A stretch of 64,000 nucleotides of DNA from contig NC_054083.1 of assembly GCF_017562075.2 (NCBI RefSeq), positions 10,298,768-10,362,767 of the forward strand. The letters are read 5' to 3'. The stretch is from Anopheles merus. Lineage: Eukaryota; Arthropoda; Insecta; Diptera; Culicidae. Of this stretch, positions 43,124-54,501 are shown piece by piece. The stretch's first letter is position 1, and every line of letters begins with the position of its first letter. The position numbers were made by a program, and so were the translations under genes. Under the pieces are notes generated by a model that ran no database searches, was not told the DNA's origin, and was given only the letters and a program-made list of their open reading frames with translations.

Positions 43124-43461
43124 GCTGGCATCGCGAATAAATGAACACATTTTAACAGTCGTTTAAAGTTCATTTGTTGTTCATTCCTGTTAAAATAAAC
43201 GATTGTCAAAACAGTTAACGACTGCTCGATATCGCATATAGGCAAACACGGGGAAAAAAATCGAGCAGTATAATTAAACGACTGTTAATTTGTATCGCAT
43301 ACGCTCTTGACAGTCGTTTGTTTAACGGCGGCATAGGATCAGTCGTTAAAATTAACAAATGAACTCAATGCGTTCGCGATGCCAAATTCTAGCAATTTTT
43401 AACGACTTTGGTTAATTTTTAACGACTGTTAATTTTAAACCAATTCTTTCGCGATGCCAGC
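43124..43461 (-). mobile_element. GCTGGCATCGCGAA MITE, copy 2, inverted
   Basis: 338 bp, opposite orientation to copy 1 with the same ends and interior (GTTAACGACTGCTCGATATC, TAACAGTCGTTTAAAGTTC). TA adjoins the ends. Together with copy 1 it makes an inverted repeat with arms of about 340 bp and a loop of about 450 bp. Confidence 0.8.
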
Positions 43462-43479
43462 TATAGTTTGCCATCTTGG

Positions 43480-44040
43480 AGCTTCTGTTCGAAAAACTCG
43501 CCAGGAAATTACCACATTTTTGAAAGGAAAACTCTTATGTTTGAAAATTGACTGCACAACTTGTCTTGGACGCCACATATTGGGGATCAACTGATGATAC
43601 TGATGCTCCTGATTTACTCTCGTCCATCTCGTTGTATGTTCCCTCTCGTTCCCTTCGTCCTCGTGATCCTCTGTCAATTGAAACACGTCATACTCTTAAT
43701 ACTTTCAATGATCCTATTCTCTCCAGTTTCAGGTTGTTCAACCACTTTTACCATCTCTTTGATTTCGACTCCTCTCTCAACTCTTTCCGTAACCGTATTT
43801 TTTATTCTAATTCTCTTTAATTATTCTTCTAAGTTTTCATTAAGTTTATGATAGTCTCTACGCTCTACCTATGTTTTTTTTCTTTAAGTTTTTTTTGCTA
43901 GGTCAAGACTAGTTTAGTTAGGCTTAGTTTTTCATGAATTATTTTGTTTATTTGTTAGGGTTTATTTAGTTTTAAGTCTGCTTTATTTAGCCTTGATGGC
44001 GGATATTGAATTAATAAATGAAATGAAATGAAATGAAATA
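43480..44040 (+). pseudogene. CR1/T1-type LINE 3' end with (TGAAA)n tail
   Basis: The end of ORF2 reads DLLSSISLYVPSRSLRPRDP, ETRHTLNTFNDPILSSFRLF and NSFRNRIFYSNSL to a stop at 43818-43820; this LYVPxRxLRxR block is typical of Jockey/CR1 ORF2 C-termini. About 180 bp of T-rich 3' UTR follow, then AATAAATGAAATGAAATGAA up to 44040. TGAAA tandem tails are known from T1-like LINEs of Anopheles (recalled, not checked). The 5' part of the LINE is absent. Confidence 0.8.
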
Positions 44041-44500
44041 TTATTGTGAACTACTAAAGGATGTTGTCATTTATACAATTGGTAATAATGCTCATTCTCA
44101 CTTTAATCTTTTTAAAAACACGCGTGCGAGTTGCAGGGAATTTCATGTTTTACCAATCGTGATAGTTTTGATGAAGTATGAATAACCCTTTTTTTAATTA
44201 AATTCATTAGGAATGGTTGAGCTGAAAAATTGGTTAAAGGTACACCGTAAAATTGTTGAAAAAAAAGTTCCTAGAAATACTCAATATTTTCGAAATGTTG
44301 AACCAATTTTTTAAACAGGAGGATTTCTTCAATGAACTGGGCCAGTAACATTTGGAACTAGGTGAGATTAATTATATAAACGAAAAAAAATTTCAATACC
44401 TTAACATTTTATTTTTATTTTTTTAATTTAACAGAACAATGGGATTTTATAAAAGAATATGTAGCGGCGTTTGAGCCTGTCTATATTTTTACAAAAGCCA
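44041..44500. other. Unassigned AT-rich sequence
   Basis: No clear feature; may include the degraded 5' part of the hAT fragment that follows. Confidence 0.4.
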
Positions 44501-44559
44501 TGCAAGGCAAACACACATGATGATGATGACCACATCACTGGACGATTTTTATCGGTCAT

Positions 44560-45171
44560 GGATGAAGACCATCTTGAAAGTCGGTTCAATTCAAGGAAAT
44601 CGTTTCGTTGAACCGCTTACAAAAGCCCTTAAACCGGTTAAAAATTTTAAAATAGAGCTTCATCGCTACATTGGAACGCATCCATCTATGTAAAGCTAAG
44701 GTTCAGCCATCTTCTACATCAACAACATCTAATGCTCCGAACGTGGCGCTTAATAGCTCCAGTGATTTTGATTTATATTTTACTGTACTTTACAGAGGAT
44801 CATTGCCAGAACCAAATGCTGAAGAAATACAAACGAGCGCGAACAAGATTCTGCGGCAGCTTATATCGTTGGACGCAGAGGCCCATCAAAACTCGCATTT
44901 AGATGTTTGGATTTTTTGGTTATTGCAAAAATCCACTCATTCTGAACTGTATCAAGTGGCGACATTACTTTTATCAGTACCATCAAACTAGGTATCTGCG
45001 GAGCGTGCTTTTAGCGCACTTGGTTTGGTTTTATCTGATAAACGGACCAGAATGAACGATGATACGTTGGAAAATATTTTGCTGATCAAGCTGAACCAGC
45101 TTAATGGAATGAGGAAGATATTTAATTATTTTAAGGGGTTTTTAATTAGGGTTCAATATTGTTACACCTAA
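44560..45171 (+). pseudogene. hAT transposase, C-terminal part
   Basis: The open part (44671-44988) ends HSELYQVATLLLSVPSN; a TAG at 44989-44991 then interrupts the hAT dimerisation domain, which goes on in the same frame VSAERAFSALGLVLSDKRTR and DDTLENILLIKLNQ to a stop at 45169-45171. SAERAFS holds the expected catalytic Glu. Sequence before 44671 (DEDHLESRFNSRKSF) is broken by stops. A different family from the palindromic hAT. Confidence 0.8.
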
Positions 45172-45662
45172 TATAATGAAAAAATATATAAATTTGTTTA
45201 AGAATAAATAAGCTCAAAACCATTAATTTTAATAAAAATTGAACTAGCCTTTATGACATAAGAATTTGATTGTGTAGGAAATCTTTTTCAATATCGGTAC
45301 CATAAAATAAACATATAAGGCTGGAAATACACGAACCGAGATCGTCGCGGTACCGCGAAATTCGCGCCTTGTTTATAACAGTTGTAGACCAGGACTGTCA
45401 AATCTTCCGCGCCTCCGATCGTGCTTGTTGTTTCGTATAGATACCCAACTTCGGTATTCCTGAGATTTTCGCGGAAACGCGAAGCGCTTGTTTTTACTTT
45501 TTCTGATGAATTTGTTTGAAGAAACGAGTAGAGAAACGAGTTTCGTATTTTATTTCGCATAAACGTCAATTTTTGACAGAACGGGGTATAACTTCCCCTA
45601 AAAAAAGCTTTCTGGCGACATTCCGGATACACAAACACTCTTAAACTCTTCGTTCTTTTCAA
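45172..45662. other. Unassigned sequence
   Basis: 45440-45560 is rich in CGCGAAACGCGAA and AAACGAG words; no gene recognised. Confidence 0.4.
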
Positions 45663-45664
45663 TA

Positions 45665-45909
45665 CAGGGTTTCCCACGATTTATTGGTCAGTTCCCATGA
45701 TTTTTTGGTGCGTTCCCACGATTTTTTGGTCGTATCCCATAGATTTTTGGTTCGTTCCCATAATTTATTGGTATTTTCCGATTGGATATCAATACAATTG
45801 GACCAAAAAATTCTGGGAAACGACCAAAAAATCGTGGGAACGCATCAACAAAATATGGGAACCCACCAAAAATTGATGGGAACCGACCAATAAATCGTGG
45901 GAAACCCTG
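45665..45909. mobile_element. 245-bp foldback MITE of 21-bp repeats
   Basis: CAGGGTTTCCCACGATTTAT at the left and GAAACCCTG at the right, with TA on each side. Each arm consists of about five tandem 20-22 bp units (TTCCCACGATTTTTTGGTCG on the left; ACCAAAAAATCGTGGGAACG on the right) around a central GATATCAATACAATTGG. The whole element can fold into one hairpin. Related by ends to 7619-7860. Confidence 0.85.
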
Positions 45910-45911
45910 TA

Positions 45912-46373
45912 AAATATCTTCAAATACACGTAAAATATTTCTAATTATATGCTATTCCAAATCTTAACTAATTAGAATCCATTTTGTATGTATAGTACGT
46001 ATGCGTTGCTAAAAAAAGCGTACCGCTTCTATGGAAATTCATTTCAACCATTCTGTCAAAAAGGAGCTTTTTTTGTTTTCAAAATTATTTGCACATTTGT
46101 ATGGGACGAGACCACCTGGTCTAAACACACTTTGGGTTAAACTTCGATTCCCTGCCAACTACTGAAAAATGTGCTTTCTCTTTGTAACGTTTTTCCATAC
46201 GAAGAAATATTTTTCGGCTATCCATGAGATTTTTGTGATTTTTTTCAAAAACCGGTTTTTCCATACAAACGCATGCTTTTTAATTGAGCCAACAATCGAC
46301 CGTTCAACTAAAAAGTGTTCATTTATTGAATTCTAACTGTAATTCAAACGCATAGGAGAAAACAGCTATGGAG
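45912..46373. other. Unassigned sequence
   Basis: No feature recognised. Confidence 0.4.
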
Positions 46374-46430
46374 CAGTGGCGTATTTATGAGTTCTGGGGC
46401 CCTACGCAAAATGATTTGGAGGCCCCCAGT
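46374..46430 (+). mobile_element. Solo terminus of the CAGNGGCGGATTT hAT family
   Basis: CAGTGGCGTATTTATGAGTT and CTGGGGCCCTACGCAAAATG match the left end of the hAT at 17954. No right end was found, so this is a truncated copy. Confidence 0.6.
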
Positions 46431-46769
46431 TATTATTGTTTTTTTCTATGCATCACTTTAATTTGTATTTTCCTCACTTTGCTTTTAGTATGTCTATTTC
46501 TACTTGTCGTGCTCGTCTTGCTGCGTTGGCTATCACACATCCTTGTTGACTATAACAATTTTACAGATTTTTTCTCTCAGTCAGTGATATGATCTGTTGC
46601 GTTAGTTTTTCATATAAACTTATATAAGCATTAGGTTTTTCATAGTATGAAACCAAAAGGCAAACACTTATACTTAAAAAAAATAAAGAAAAAAAGCACG
46701 TTATACGCTATCCTCAACATTGGCCAAACATATCTCGAAAATTATTCATCCGATTCAAATGATATAAAC

Positions 46770-47082
46770 CAGGGGTCTCCAAACTACGGTCCGCGGGCCA
46801 CATACGGCCCTCAAAAGCTTATAATGCGGCCCACGATGACTTTGCCAGAGTTAATAAAAATATTAAGTTATTATGATTTTTTCAAATAAAAATGTATTTT
46901 TTACTTTTCTTAGATAAAAATCAAGCTTTAGTAACACGAAACTGTACAAGTATCGTTAGTATTTTGTTATACAAACGAGATTTAAACGTTCACTCATCAG
47001 TTAAAGGTAGCGTCAAATGGCCCTCAACATAGTTATTTTTGAAGCAATGCGGCCCGCGAGCTGAAAAGTTTGGAGGCCCTTG
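46770..47082. mobile_element. 313-bp hAT MITE (CAGGGGTCTCCAAAC ends), complete
   Basis: CAGGGGTCTCCAAACTACGG / AAAAGTTTGGAGGCCCTTG ends and inner ATGCGGCCC words. Flanking 8-mers ATATAAAC and ATAAAAAC differ at one base. It has the uninterrupted sequence (GGTAGCGTCAAATGGCCC) that is split by another element in the copy at 57704-58462. Confidence 0.82.
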
Positions 47083-47392
47083 ATAAAAACCATTCTGAAA
47101 TCTATCATTCCCTTATAGCAACCAGTAATCAGAAATTCCCTAGTAGCAACGATTGATTATTGTTATACGTGTTCCAAACTGAAGGAAAGTTATTAAAAAA
47201 ACTGTTCTTTAAACAATTCAAGTTATAATAACAATCAAACTAATTTGTACATTCAAGTAAGTTTTTGAATGAATTCAAATGAATAAAAAAATGCTAGAGG
47301 GATTAAAATTTTTTAGCTCTAGCCGACCATCTTGCGTCGCAAATGCGTTTTAAATAAATTAGATGGCTCTTGAGAATTTTTAATTTATCTTG

Positions 47393-48330
47393 TTAAATTT
47401 TCCAACGGTGTTTAGACGAAGAAACAAATGTGTATACATTTTGAATGAACATATAATACTTTACTGCTTCAGAACAATTCTCTGGCGCGAAATTCCCTAC
47501 GAGGTTAAGCGAATGGTTTGTGCAGGGCACAAAAACTGCTTTGGGATTACGTTCGTTAAGGCGTGCTTGCAGTCCATTATATTTTCCTGCCATGTTTACT
47601 GCGTTGTCGAAGGACTGGCCTCGACAGTTTAAAAAATCTACTCCAAATTTATCTAAAAAGTGCAACACAACTTGATCTAAATTCACAGCATCATGTTTTT
47701 CGATTGGTATGAATCCATCAAATCGTTCTACTATTTGGCCAGTCGATGATAAATATTTCATGATAAAAGTTAATTGATCGATGTGTGAGATATCTGGAGT
47801 TGAATCTAAAATTATTTTAGATCTTACTTCATCGGCAATGATTTGTATAAATTCATCGCATATGGTATGCGACAAATAACTTGTTTTTCCACTACCTGGA
47901 TTTCCATATTTTTTAAATGCATTTTCAGAAACTCATCATACTCGCTCAGGTATTCCAAACATGTTAAATTATTTCCTTTTCTAACTGAATGAATTCTTAC
48001 ATCATGCCCACGAAAACCTAATCCTAAGCTGCAAAGAAGTTTTATAGTTGAAACGATTCTTTTTAATAAACCTCTCCAATATCTTTCTTCTGTTTCTTTT
48101 TCAGCTAAAAGAAGATTGTCTATTGAATTAATTTTTGTCGATCTATTGTATAAAGTACACATGCTGATCTTAATACACTTCATGTTCTCCTAAAAGCACT
48201 GTCATTGATCGCCAATTCTGTAATCCCGTGATAAATTTTGTTTTAGATTTAGAGAATAACTTGCAAGGATAGCAGTAAACGCGCTTCGTAGTTTCAGAAA
48301 ACACCAACCATGTTCTTTCCTCTAATAAAC
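47393..48330 (-). pseudogene. TTF-type hAT transposase (ZMYM/DUF4371-like), broken
   Basis: From the 5' side: ERTWLVFSETTKRVYCYPCK with LFSKSKTKF, a TTF-type zinc finger; then LLKRIVSTIKLLCSLGLGFR and GHDVRIHSVRKGN (DUF4371 start). After a frameshift near 47875 come CDEFIQIIADEVRSKIILDS, LTFIMKYLSSTGQIVERFDG, NCRGQSFDNAVNMAGKYNGL (with the core Asp) and VFVPCTNHSLNLVG. The frame ends at 47393 without the C-terminal dimerisation domain. A third hAT lineage in this window; inactive. Confidence 0.85.
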
Positions 48331-48669
48331 TGTTAAATAAAAGCTTGTATCAATTATTCCAAGAGGTACATGTGTCGTAAAATAAATCGGTATTATCACA
48401 TTTTATCATATTAATCATAATCATTATAAAAATATGACCTGCCATCAACATTGCATTCTATCACAGTGATACTTTCGTGAGATGTTTTCTTCATTTCCAC
48501 TCTGTGTTGATTGCAAATTTGATTGCAGTTACTAAACCTATAGTTATTGAATAACATAATATTATACTAACGATTAATCGATGAATTCACAGTGAATTAA
48601 TCATAAAACTAGAGAATTTTATAATTTTTTTATGAATTTGACATTTATTGGCCAATTATTCGTGCAAAT
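48331..48669. other. Unassigned AT-rich sequence
   Basis: No feature recognised. Confidence 0.4.
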
Positions 48670-48723
48670 CGATTAACCGGCAACCGTCGGGTCCCGAGCT
48701 GCCCGGATATCGACGTTTTACTG
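48670..48723. mobile_element. Single pogo/Tigger-type terminus, second example
   Basis: The reverse complement starts CAGTAAAACGTCGATATCCG and includes CTCGGGACCCGACGG and CCGGTTAATCG, homologous to 31893-31951; TA follows. Confidence 0.55.
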
Positions 48724-49122
48724 TAATGTAAAACGAAGCAGAATATACGAAGAAAGGAATTATTTTTTTATAAAAATATTTAAAATAGTTATTTTTGTAG
48801 CACATGTAGGAACCATTGCTAGTTTTTTGAAAGAGATACTCGAATACATTATCCATAAAAAATGCAAAAAAAACTATTTTCTTCTTTAGAAGACAAGAAG
48901 AAAATTGTAAAACTGTACTTAGAATAATATGGCACGACAGAAACAGGAAAAAATATGGATTTCAACTTTCAAACTGTTTCCAGAATCGTACACCAGTATT
49001 TCAAGGATAGTGAAGTATGGACAAGATAATTGAAAAAGTAAAAGAGGCGCACATCTCAAAAGTCTCAGTGAAGAGCAGATGAATATATGAATAAAATGGG
49101 TGGATGAAGACTGTTCCATTAT

Positions 49123-50313
49123 GGGGGGCCCTCACGATTCTAGTCAGTTTTTTGTATGGAGTTGGACAGTTGGAGGCTGAAATCATGTAAACACTCCATA
49201 CAAAACCACACAAAAAACTAGCCTACAATTTTCAGTCTAGGTTATTCTAGCCACAAAGCTAGAATTAGATTCGAGTACCTGCTTGAAAACAGGGTGTTGT
49301 TTACATTTATCCCAAGGTGCATTAAAGAGATCACGTGGTGGAATCTAGAATCAAAGTGTATGTAGTCCAGGTGGTCTCTTAGCATTTTTTATAACCAATC
49401 ACTTTTTGACAGAACGAGTGAAAACTTTTGCTCCAACGAGCTTTCTGGATGCTTGACGAATACTCAAAACACTCTTAAAATCTTCATTCAGAAGCAGAAG
49501 CGATAAAAATCAGCCTTCTAATTTCATACACCTTGGGATAAGCCCACCTGTATATTATACTCACTTAGATAGCTGCTCGAAAACTGCTATACAATGCAAA
49601 CAGCTGACAGGCTGAAATTTCAGCCAACGAACTTCAAACGGAAAGGGCCCCATTGTTGGATTTGTAATATTCGCCTGCAGATATGCATCCTGCAGGACTA
49701 CTAATCAATGCGAAGATTAACATCATGGTAGATTACCACTGTTCCTTCGATAAGGAGCCATGATGTAAATGTAACCGTGTAATCTAATGTAACAATCGCA
49801 AGAAGCGCATGCCTGTGTTTAGGCCATATGATGCGCAGAAATAAATCCAAATGAGATTCGAGAGAAAAAGCAAATTGTTCGGAGTCGAAATTTTTTTCAC
49901 ATCCTCAACTCGACACAGCCCTAGAATCCTTCGGTAGTCCTTGGCGGGTAGCTACAGCTGGACACTCTTGGGCGCTCTCTGGCGCAGTTAGTCAATTTGT
50001 TCACTCCCCCCTTGGCCCCTCCTCACCCTCTCACCTTGACTTGATTAGTTCGGCAGAGTCCAACGATCAGTTGCTTCCTCTCCTTTTCCCAACCTCGACC
50101 TGATCAGTTCGGCATAGTCCAACGATCAGTCGCTACCTCCCCCTCCCTCGACTTGGTTAGTTCGGCACGTCCAACAACCAGTCAGGTTCGATTCCTTCCC
50201 TTTCCTGTGGCAATTTAGGTCGAATTTATTCACCAGTTTGTTCCTCCTTCCTCTTCCTCCATCCTTGGCCAAGTCGCGTTGGCAGTTGCACCTTCGGCCG
50301 CCCCCCCCTAACA
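49123..50313. mobile_element. Insertion inside the Tc1-like transposase
   Basis: Joining DEDCS at 49121 to LKKMEEKC at about 50319 restores the expected protein order; ATTA occurs at both junctions. The insert begins TGGGGGGCCCTCACG. A mirrored GGGCCCCAT lies at 49646-49654, so at least 49122-49654 may be an inverted-repeat element; the remainder holds minisatellite sequence. Superfamily unknown. Confidence 0.55.
50028..50190. repeat. ~65-bp minisatellite
   Basis: Three imperfect copies of CTCGACCTGATCAGTTCGGC followed by ATAGTCCAACGATCAGTCGC and a C/T-rich spacer. Inside the insertion described above. Confidence 0.7.
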
Positions 50314-51025
50314 ATTATTCTAAAAAAATGGAAGAGAAGTGTGAGCGTAAATTTGGAGTGAAAGTTTGCTTATCCACTATTCGGAATTATTTATCGAATT
50401 TTAATTACAATTTTAAAAGAATTCATCTGATTCCATTGCGTAGAAAAAATTCTCAAAAAATTGAGTCAAAGAAAGAGTACGCAATTTGTTTTTTGGAATG
50501 GCAGGAGCAGTTAAACGATGCGAATTTTAAGTTCCTTGGCGACGTTGGATTCAACGTATCTCTGAGAAGCAAAAGAGGATGGTCTGATTCTGTAGAACCT
50601 GCAAATAAAGTTATACCAAGTATTAGAAGTCGCAACATAACAATTTGTTGTATAACGACAAGAAACGAAATTTTAGCATACGATTCTGCGGACGGTACTT
50701 TCAAGCAAAATTAATTTTTAAACCTATTTTCAAGCTGCTCTAAATACTCATGGCATAACGGAACTGATAATTTTTATGGACAACGTGGCCTTCCATAAGA
50801 CCAATTTAGTGAAAATATGTGCACAAAACAATAATATCCGGCTTGAGTACATTCCACCTTACTCGCCATTTTTGAATCCAATTAAAACATGTTTGCAAAA
50901 TGGAACGAAATTGTACGACTAGGTAGTCCCCAGAATCATTTAATGAAGATAATTACAGGGTTTTACAAGTCCAAATCGAATGTCAGCGAAACATTTTCTC
51001 ATGGAGAAACACGTGGGATGGAGTA

Positions 51026-51678
51026 GTTTTTATCATTAATTCATCACTTAAAACGACCGCAATAAAAAAAAAAACTAGCCTTATAGGTTTGGTCCTTTTG
51101 AGCTGCATATGATTTTGTACTTACTTTGGGCACTGATCTTGTTATAATCGATAATTGCACAATAATTCCATCTTTTCTTGATATTCATCAACTTTTTTTA
51201 GCACAACATTATGAACAAACGTTGTAAAAATGACCAAAAATGCATCCAAACTACTGCATGCACCACAACTAAAACCTCAATGTATGCTGCGATTAATCTA
51301 TTGAAGCTTTTTCATCTAACTGCCAAAACTTTCCCACGCTTTTTGATCAAATGTTCTGGATGACTCGACCTCTGTATCATATAGACTTTGCTGGGATCCA
51401 CCTCAGTTAACAAACAACCAGTTGAAAAAAAACATTTCAGGTAAAAAGCATCCAGTTAGCGAACACCTCCTGTATTTCCTTGCGTATTTTCCAAAATATC
51501 AAATAAATTGGGCACAGCTCAACTTTTTTCGGCATATTTGCTGTCAGTCAGTAGTTCGGCAGGTTTTGTAATTAAGAGGACACAACAGTAAGACAATGAA
51601 AGTGTGGATTTTCTATAATATTATATTAAAGATTTTATGTTTGTTTAATTTATTCAAACTTGTTGGGATTTTTTAAAA

Positions 51679-51683
<5 letters not shown>
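51026..51683. other. Unassigned sequence
   Basis: No feature recognised; the start may be the 3' end of the Tc1-like element, whose terminal repeat was not found. Confidence 0.4.

Positions 51684-51746
<63 letters not shown>
51684..51746. repeat. (GA)n microsatellite
   Basis: About 31 uninterrupted GA dinucleotides directly upstream of the Copia gag ATG. Confidence 0.95.
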
Positions 51747-51750
<4 letters not shown>

Positions 51751-52468
51751 TTATGGGCTCCTCTGTAAAGGAAGGTGCTGGCATTCCCCAGCTGAATGGA
51801 ACGAATTACGGAAAATGGCGTTTTCGAGTTTCTTTTGTTTTTCGAAGCTTCAGAAGTTTGAGAGGCGCTCGACGAAGGCGTGCTCGAGGCGGTCGGAGAA
51901 CCGCGGAACAAGTTTTTACGAATGGACCGGAAGGTAAACTCCTTGCTGGTTGGATTTGTTGGAGATAATTGCCTAGCCATAGTCGAAGAAAAGGAAACAG
52001 CCAAGGAAATGTGGAAAACTCTTTAAGACACTTTTGCGTAGAAGTCGGGGGCAAACCAGAGGATCTTGCGCAAACGGTTGACCACGTTTTACATGCAGGA
52101 AGGATGTTCTATCATTTGCCGTAAATCATTTTGCCGAATTCGACGACCTAGTGCGACAGTTGAAAACTGCAGGTGCGAAAATGGAAGAGAACGATTTGGT
52201 ATCGCAACTTTTTTTAACGTTGCTAGATAGCTACGATCCTCTTGTGACAGCCCGTGAAAATATCGAAGATAAAGACCTCTCATTAGAAATGGTAAAACAT
52301 CGGTTACTAGGAGAAGAGTCTAAGCGAGTCTACAAGGTAGACTACTATGTCGAAGAAAATTCAACTGCTTTTATCTGTAGAAGTAATCAGATGAAGAAAT
52401 TCAAAGGAATATGTTACCGATGTGGAAAATTATTTCCTGTAATCGATATTTACAGGAACGTGAAATAG
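51747..52468 (+). pseudogene. Ty1-Copia gag fragment
   Basis: ATG 51747 (or 51753) begins MIMGSSVKEGAGIPQLNGTN with YGKWRFRV, the opening of Copia gag polyproteins. Frameshifts follow near 51845 and 52080. The later part reads FDDLVRQLKTAGAKMEENDL, SQLFLTLLDSYDPLVTAREN and IEDKDLSLEMVKHRLLGEES (UBN2-type gag), then CYRCGK, the start of a CCHC knuckle whose His and last Cys are lost. The stop at 52466-52468 ends it; no protease or pol and no LTR were found. Inactive capsid-gene relic. Confidence 0.85.
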
Positions 52469-53448
52469 CTGTTTTTGGTGCATTTACCCTATCTAAGTTT
52501 ATGGTTTCCAAGTTGAGTGTTGTCGAGCCTACGGTCTGATTGCTACTATTCCTTTTTTCGTCATTAACCCTAACAGCCCTGCTAACAGTAATACTTACGG
52601 AATCCTAGGACACCTTTTCATATACTCTTAAATTATATTCGCTTGCAACCAATTAGGCTCCAACAGTTCCCTTGTTGAGAATTAGGCAGTTTGTTATAAA
52701 TGTTTGGAATTACGTGATCTTACAGGGTTATTCAATTGAAATTACGAAAATTAGAGAAGCAATCCACAATGTTTTAATCTTTGCATGAAACTTTATTTTC
52801 GAACGTCAGATGCGGCGACCCATCCAATGCTGGAAGTCTTCGGCAAAAATAATATCGATTATTTTTCTCTTTGAGCAACAATTCTTTTCTGATGATTACT
52901 AATCGAAACTGAATCATAGCCTAAAAAAATACTGAAAAAATTAACAGAAAACTATTTTTACGCGAATGCTACTTCACATTTCTTTCGAGGAAAAAATATC
53001 ACAGCACAATATTAAAGTAATGTCCTTGAAAGGTGTAAAACAGGTTGTTATAACATTCTGAACTAAAAACATCTTTATTGGTATGGTATTTTCATAGTTA
53101 TTGCAAAAAACATGGTAGGGCACGCGCAATGTATAAATGCATTGTAAGTAAATTTACTTATTGTAATATTGAATTAGGTAATTTGGATATTGATTGTAAA
53201 TATATTGTGTAAAATATTTACAATTGATTTTGATCAAATAACTGGCAATTTACAAATTATAATTTGTAGTTTTACATTAAAAATAATGTTTTTTTTTGCT
53301 AAAAGCGGTAAACATCTTAATATTTAGTTGTGGCGTTAAGATAATACTTACTAGTGATGGACGAGTCGACCTGTACCTCCGCCATCCGTAGGCGACCCGG
53401 AATCTTTTGGGTCGACCCGAAATGTACAAGTAGGTTCAGTAGGTGTAA
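52469..53448. other. Unassigned AT-rich sequence
   Basis: Only one word was noted: CTAGTGATGGACGAGTCGAC at 53353, which resembles the TAGTGATGGG ends of the hAT-like elements at 13073 and 22402, followed by GACCCGAAATGTACAAGTAG also seen near 24620. Confidence 0.4.
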
Positions 53449-53515
53449 CGATTGAATTGAATTGAATTGAAATTGAAAAATTGAATTGAAAAATTGTTGA
53501 ATTGAATTGAAAAAA
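53449..53515. repeat. (GAATT)n / GAAAAATT microsatellite
   Basis: Repeated TTGAATTGAATTGAA and TTGAATTGAAAAATTG. Confidence 0.85.
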
Positions 53516-53706
53516 GTGCGATTAAAAGCTTATTTTCTATTTAAAGCTTCAAATAAAGCATGAATGGCTTTTTCAGATTCTCAGAGTGAGAAAAATTGAC
53601 GACGGCCACGAACTCGCGTCTGAGAACAAGTTTTGAGTGGTTGAGAAACTTAAATGAGTGCTTGAGAATGTTTTCTCAGCTTGAGAAACCCCCTGGCCCC
53701 GCGGCC
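53516..53706 (-). mobile_element. Truncated GGCCGCGGGGCCA element
   Basis: The minus strand repeats the first ~190 bp of the element at 57944-58392 (GGCCGCGGGGCCA, CTTGAGAA, CACTCATTTAAGTTTCTCA). It ends GGCCCCGCGGCC before TAA, inserted in the LINE RT. The other end is missing. Confidence 0.75.
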
Positions 53707-54062
53707 TAACTATTTGTTCCGAAAACCCTAACTTCTGCAATTTGGCGATCGTCTGTGATGAGGTCGAAAGCAGCTTTAAGATCTGTGTAAATGGTACCCA
53801 CTTGACCGCCGGAGTCGAGATTACGTTTGAGGAAACTAATAAATTTGTTAATGCGGAACGTTTGGGTACGAACCCGCGTTGGTTATCCGTAATGAAATTC
53901 GATGTAGCGGAGAGCATAGGACCGTGAAGCAGAAGCTCAAAAGCTTTTGATACCGCGCAAAATGATGTGATACCGCGATAGTTTGAAACACATGAGCGAT
54001 GCCCTTTTTAAAATATTGGTACCATCCACGAGGACTTCCATAAGCGTGAGAAAATACCGGAA
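53707..54062 (-). pseudogene. LINE reverse-transcriptase fragment
   Basis: The minus strand reads LWKSSWMVPIFKKGHRSCVS with NYRGITSFCAVSKAFELLL, SNFITDNQRGFVPKRSALTN and, in another frame, QVGTIYTDLKAAFDLI. These are the RT motif 1-2 and first catalytic Asp blocks of Jockey/CR1-type ORF2. One-base shifts lie near 54020 and 53805. It ends where the truncated TAA element begins. Confidence 0.75.
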
Positions 54063-54491
54063 CTAAGCGATGTATTATAGGGTAAACGTACCTAAATATT
54101 ATAGGGTAAACGAGGAGTGGTGGTATTGCTCTAAAATGCGTTGCCTACGATACATTAAAAGTAATTAAGTTATTTATGTCAGTGTGAAATGTTCTCTGGC
54201 CTTTAACAAAGGATTTAAAAGTTAAATGGGGCCATTCCGTTACTTAATGACCTAAAAATCCATTATTTTGGGAAATGTGTCAACATTTTTCCAAAATCCT
54301 TAAGATTTCCTAACGAAACTTATATTTTTGTTAATGTTCTAAAAGACCACATAACAATGCAATTATGAGTATTTTAAAATAATTATTATCATATGATATT
54401 TTTTTAATTAAAACTTACCATTTTTACATATTTTTGTAGTGTTTTTTACGATAGTGCAATTATAGGTTAGCAAAATAGGCATGTGTCTATA
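54063..54491. other. Unassigned AT-rich sequence
   Basis: No feature recognised; a tandem TATTATAGGGTAAACG pair occurs at 54072-54110. Confidence 0.4.
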
Positions 54492-54501
54492 GTGGTCTTA
54501 G

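Larger units (their letters stand above)
48862..51025 (+). pseudogene. Tc1-like (DD34E-type) transposase, split by an insertion
   Basis: ATG 48862 (MQKKLFSSLEDKKKIVKLYL) begins an N-terminal helix-turn-helix with DFNFQTVSRIVHQYFKDSEV, then in another frame AHLKSLSEEQMN and WVDEDC. About 1.2 kb (49123-50313) is inserted here. The gene resumes MEEKCERKFGVKVCLSTIRN, then FLGDVGFNVSLRSKRGWS (first Asp), IRSRNITICC, and after a frameshift LIIFMDNVAFHKTNL (second Asp) and YIPPYSPFLNPI. Thirty-four residues separate the second Asp from the expected Glu. There a single G is missing, so the codon for the third catalytic residue is destroyed. Stop at 51023-51025. Inactive. Confidence 0.8.

Noticed and set aside
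51654..52004. Minus-strand frame ending in a Ser-Leu repeat
   Set aside because: The repeat is the reverse reading of the GA microsatellite and the rest is the shadow of the Copia gag on the plus strand.
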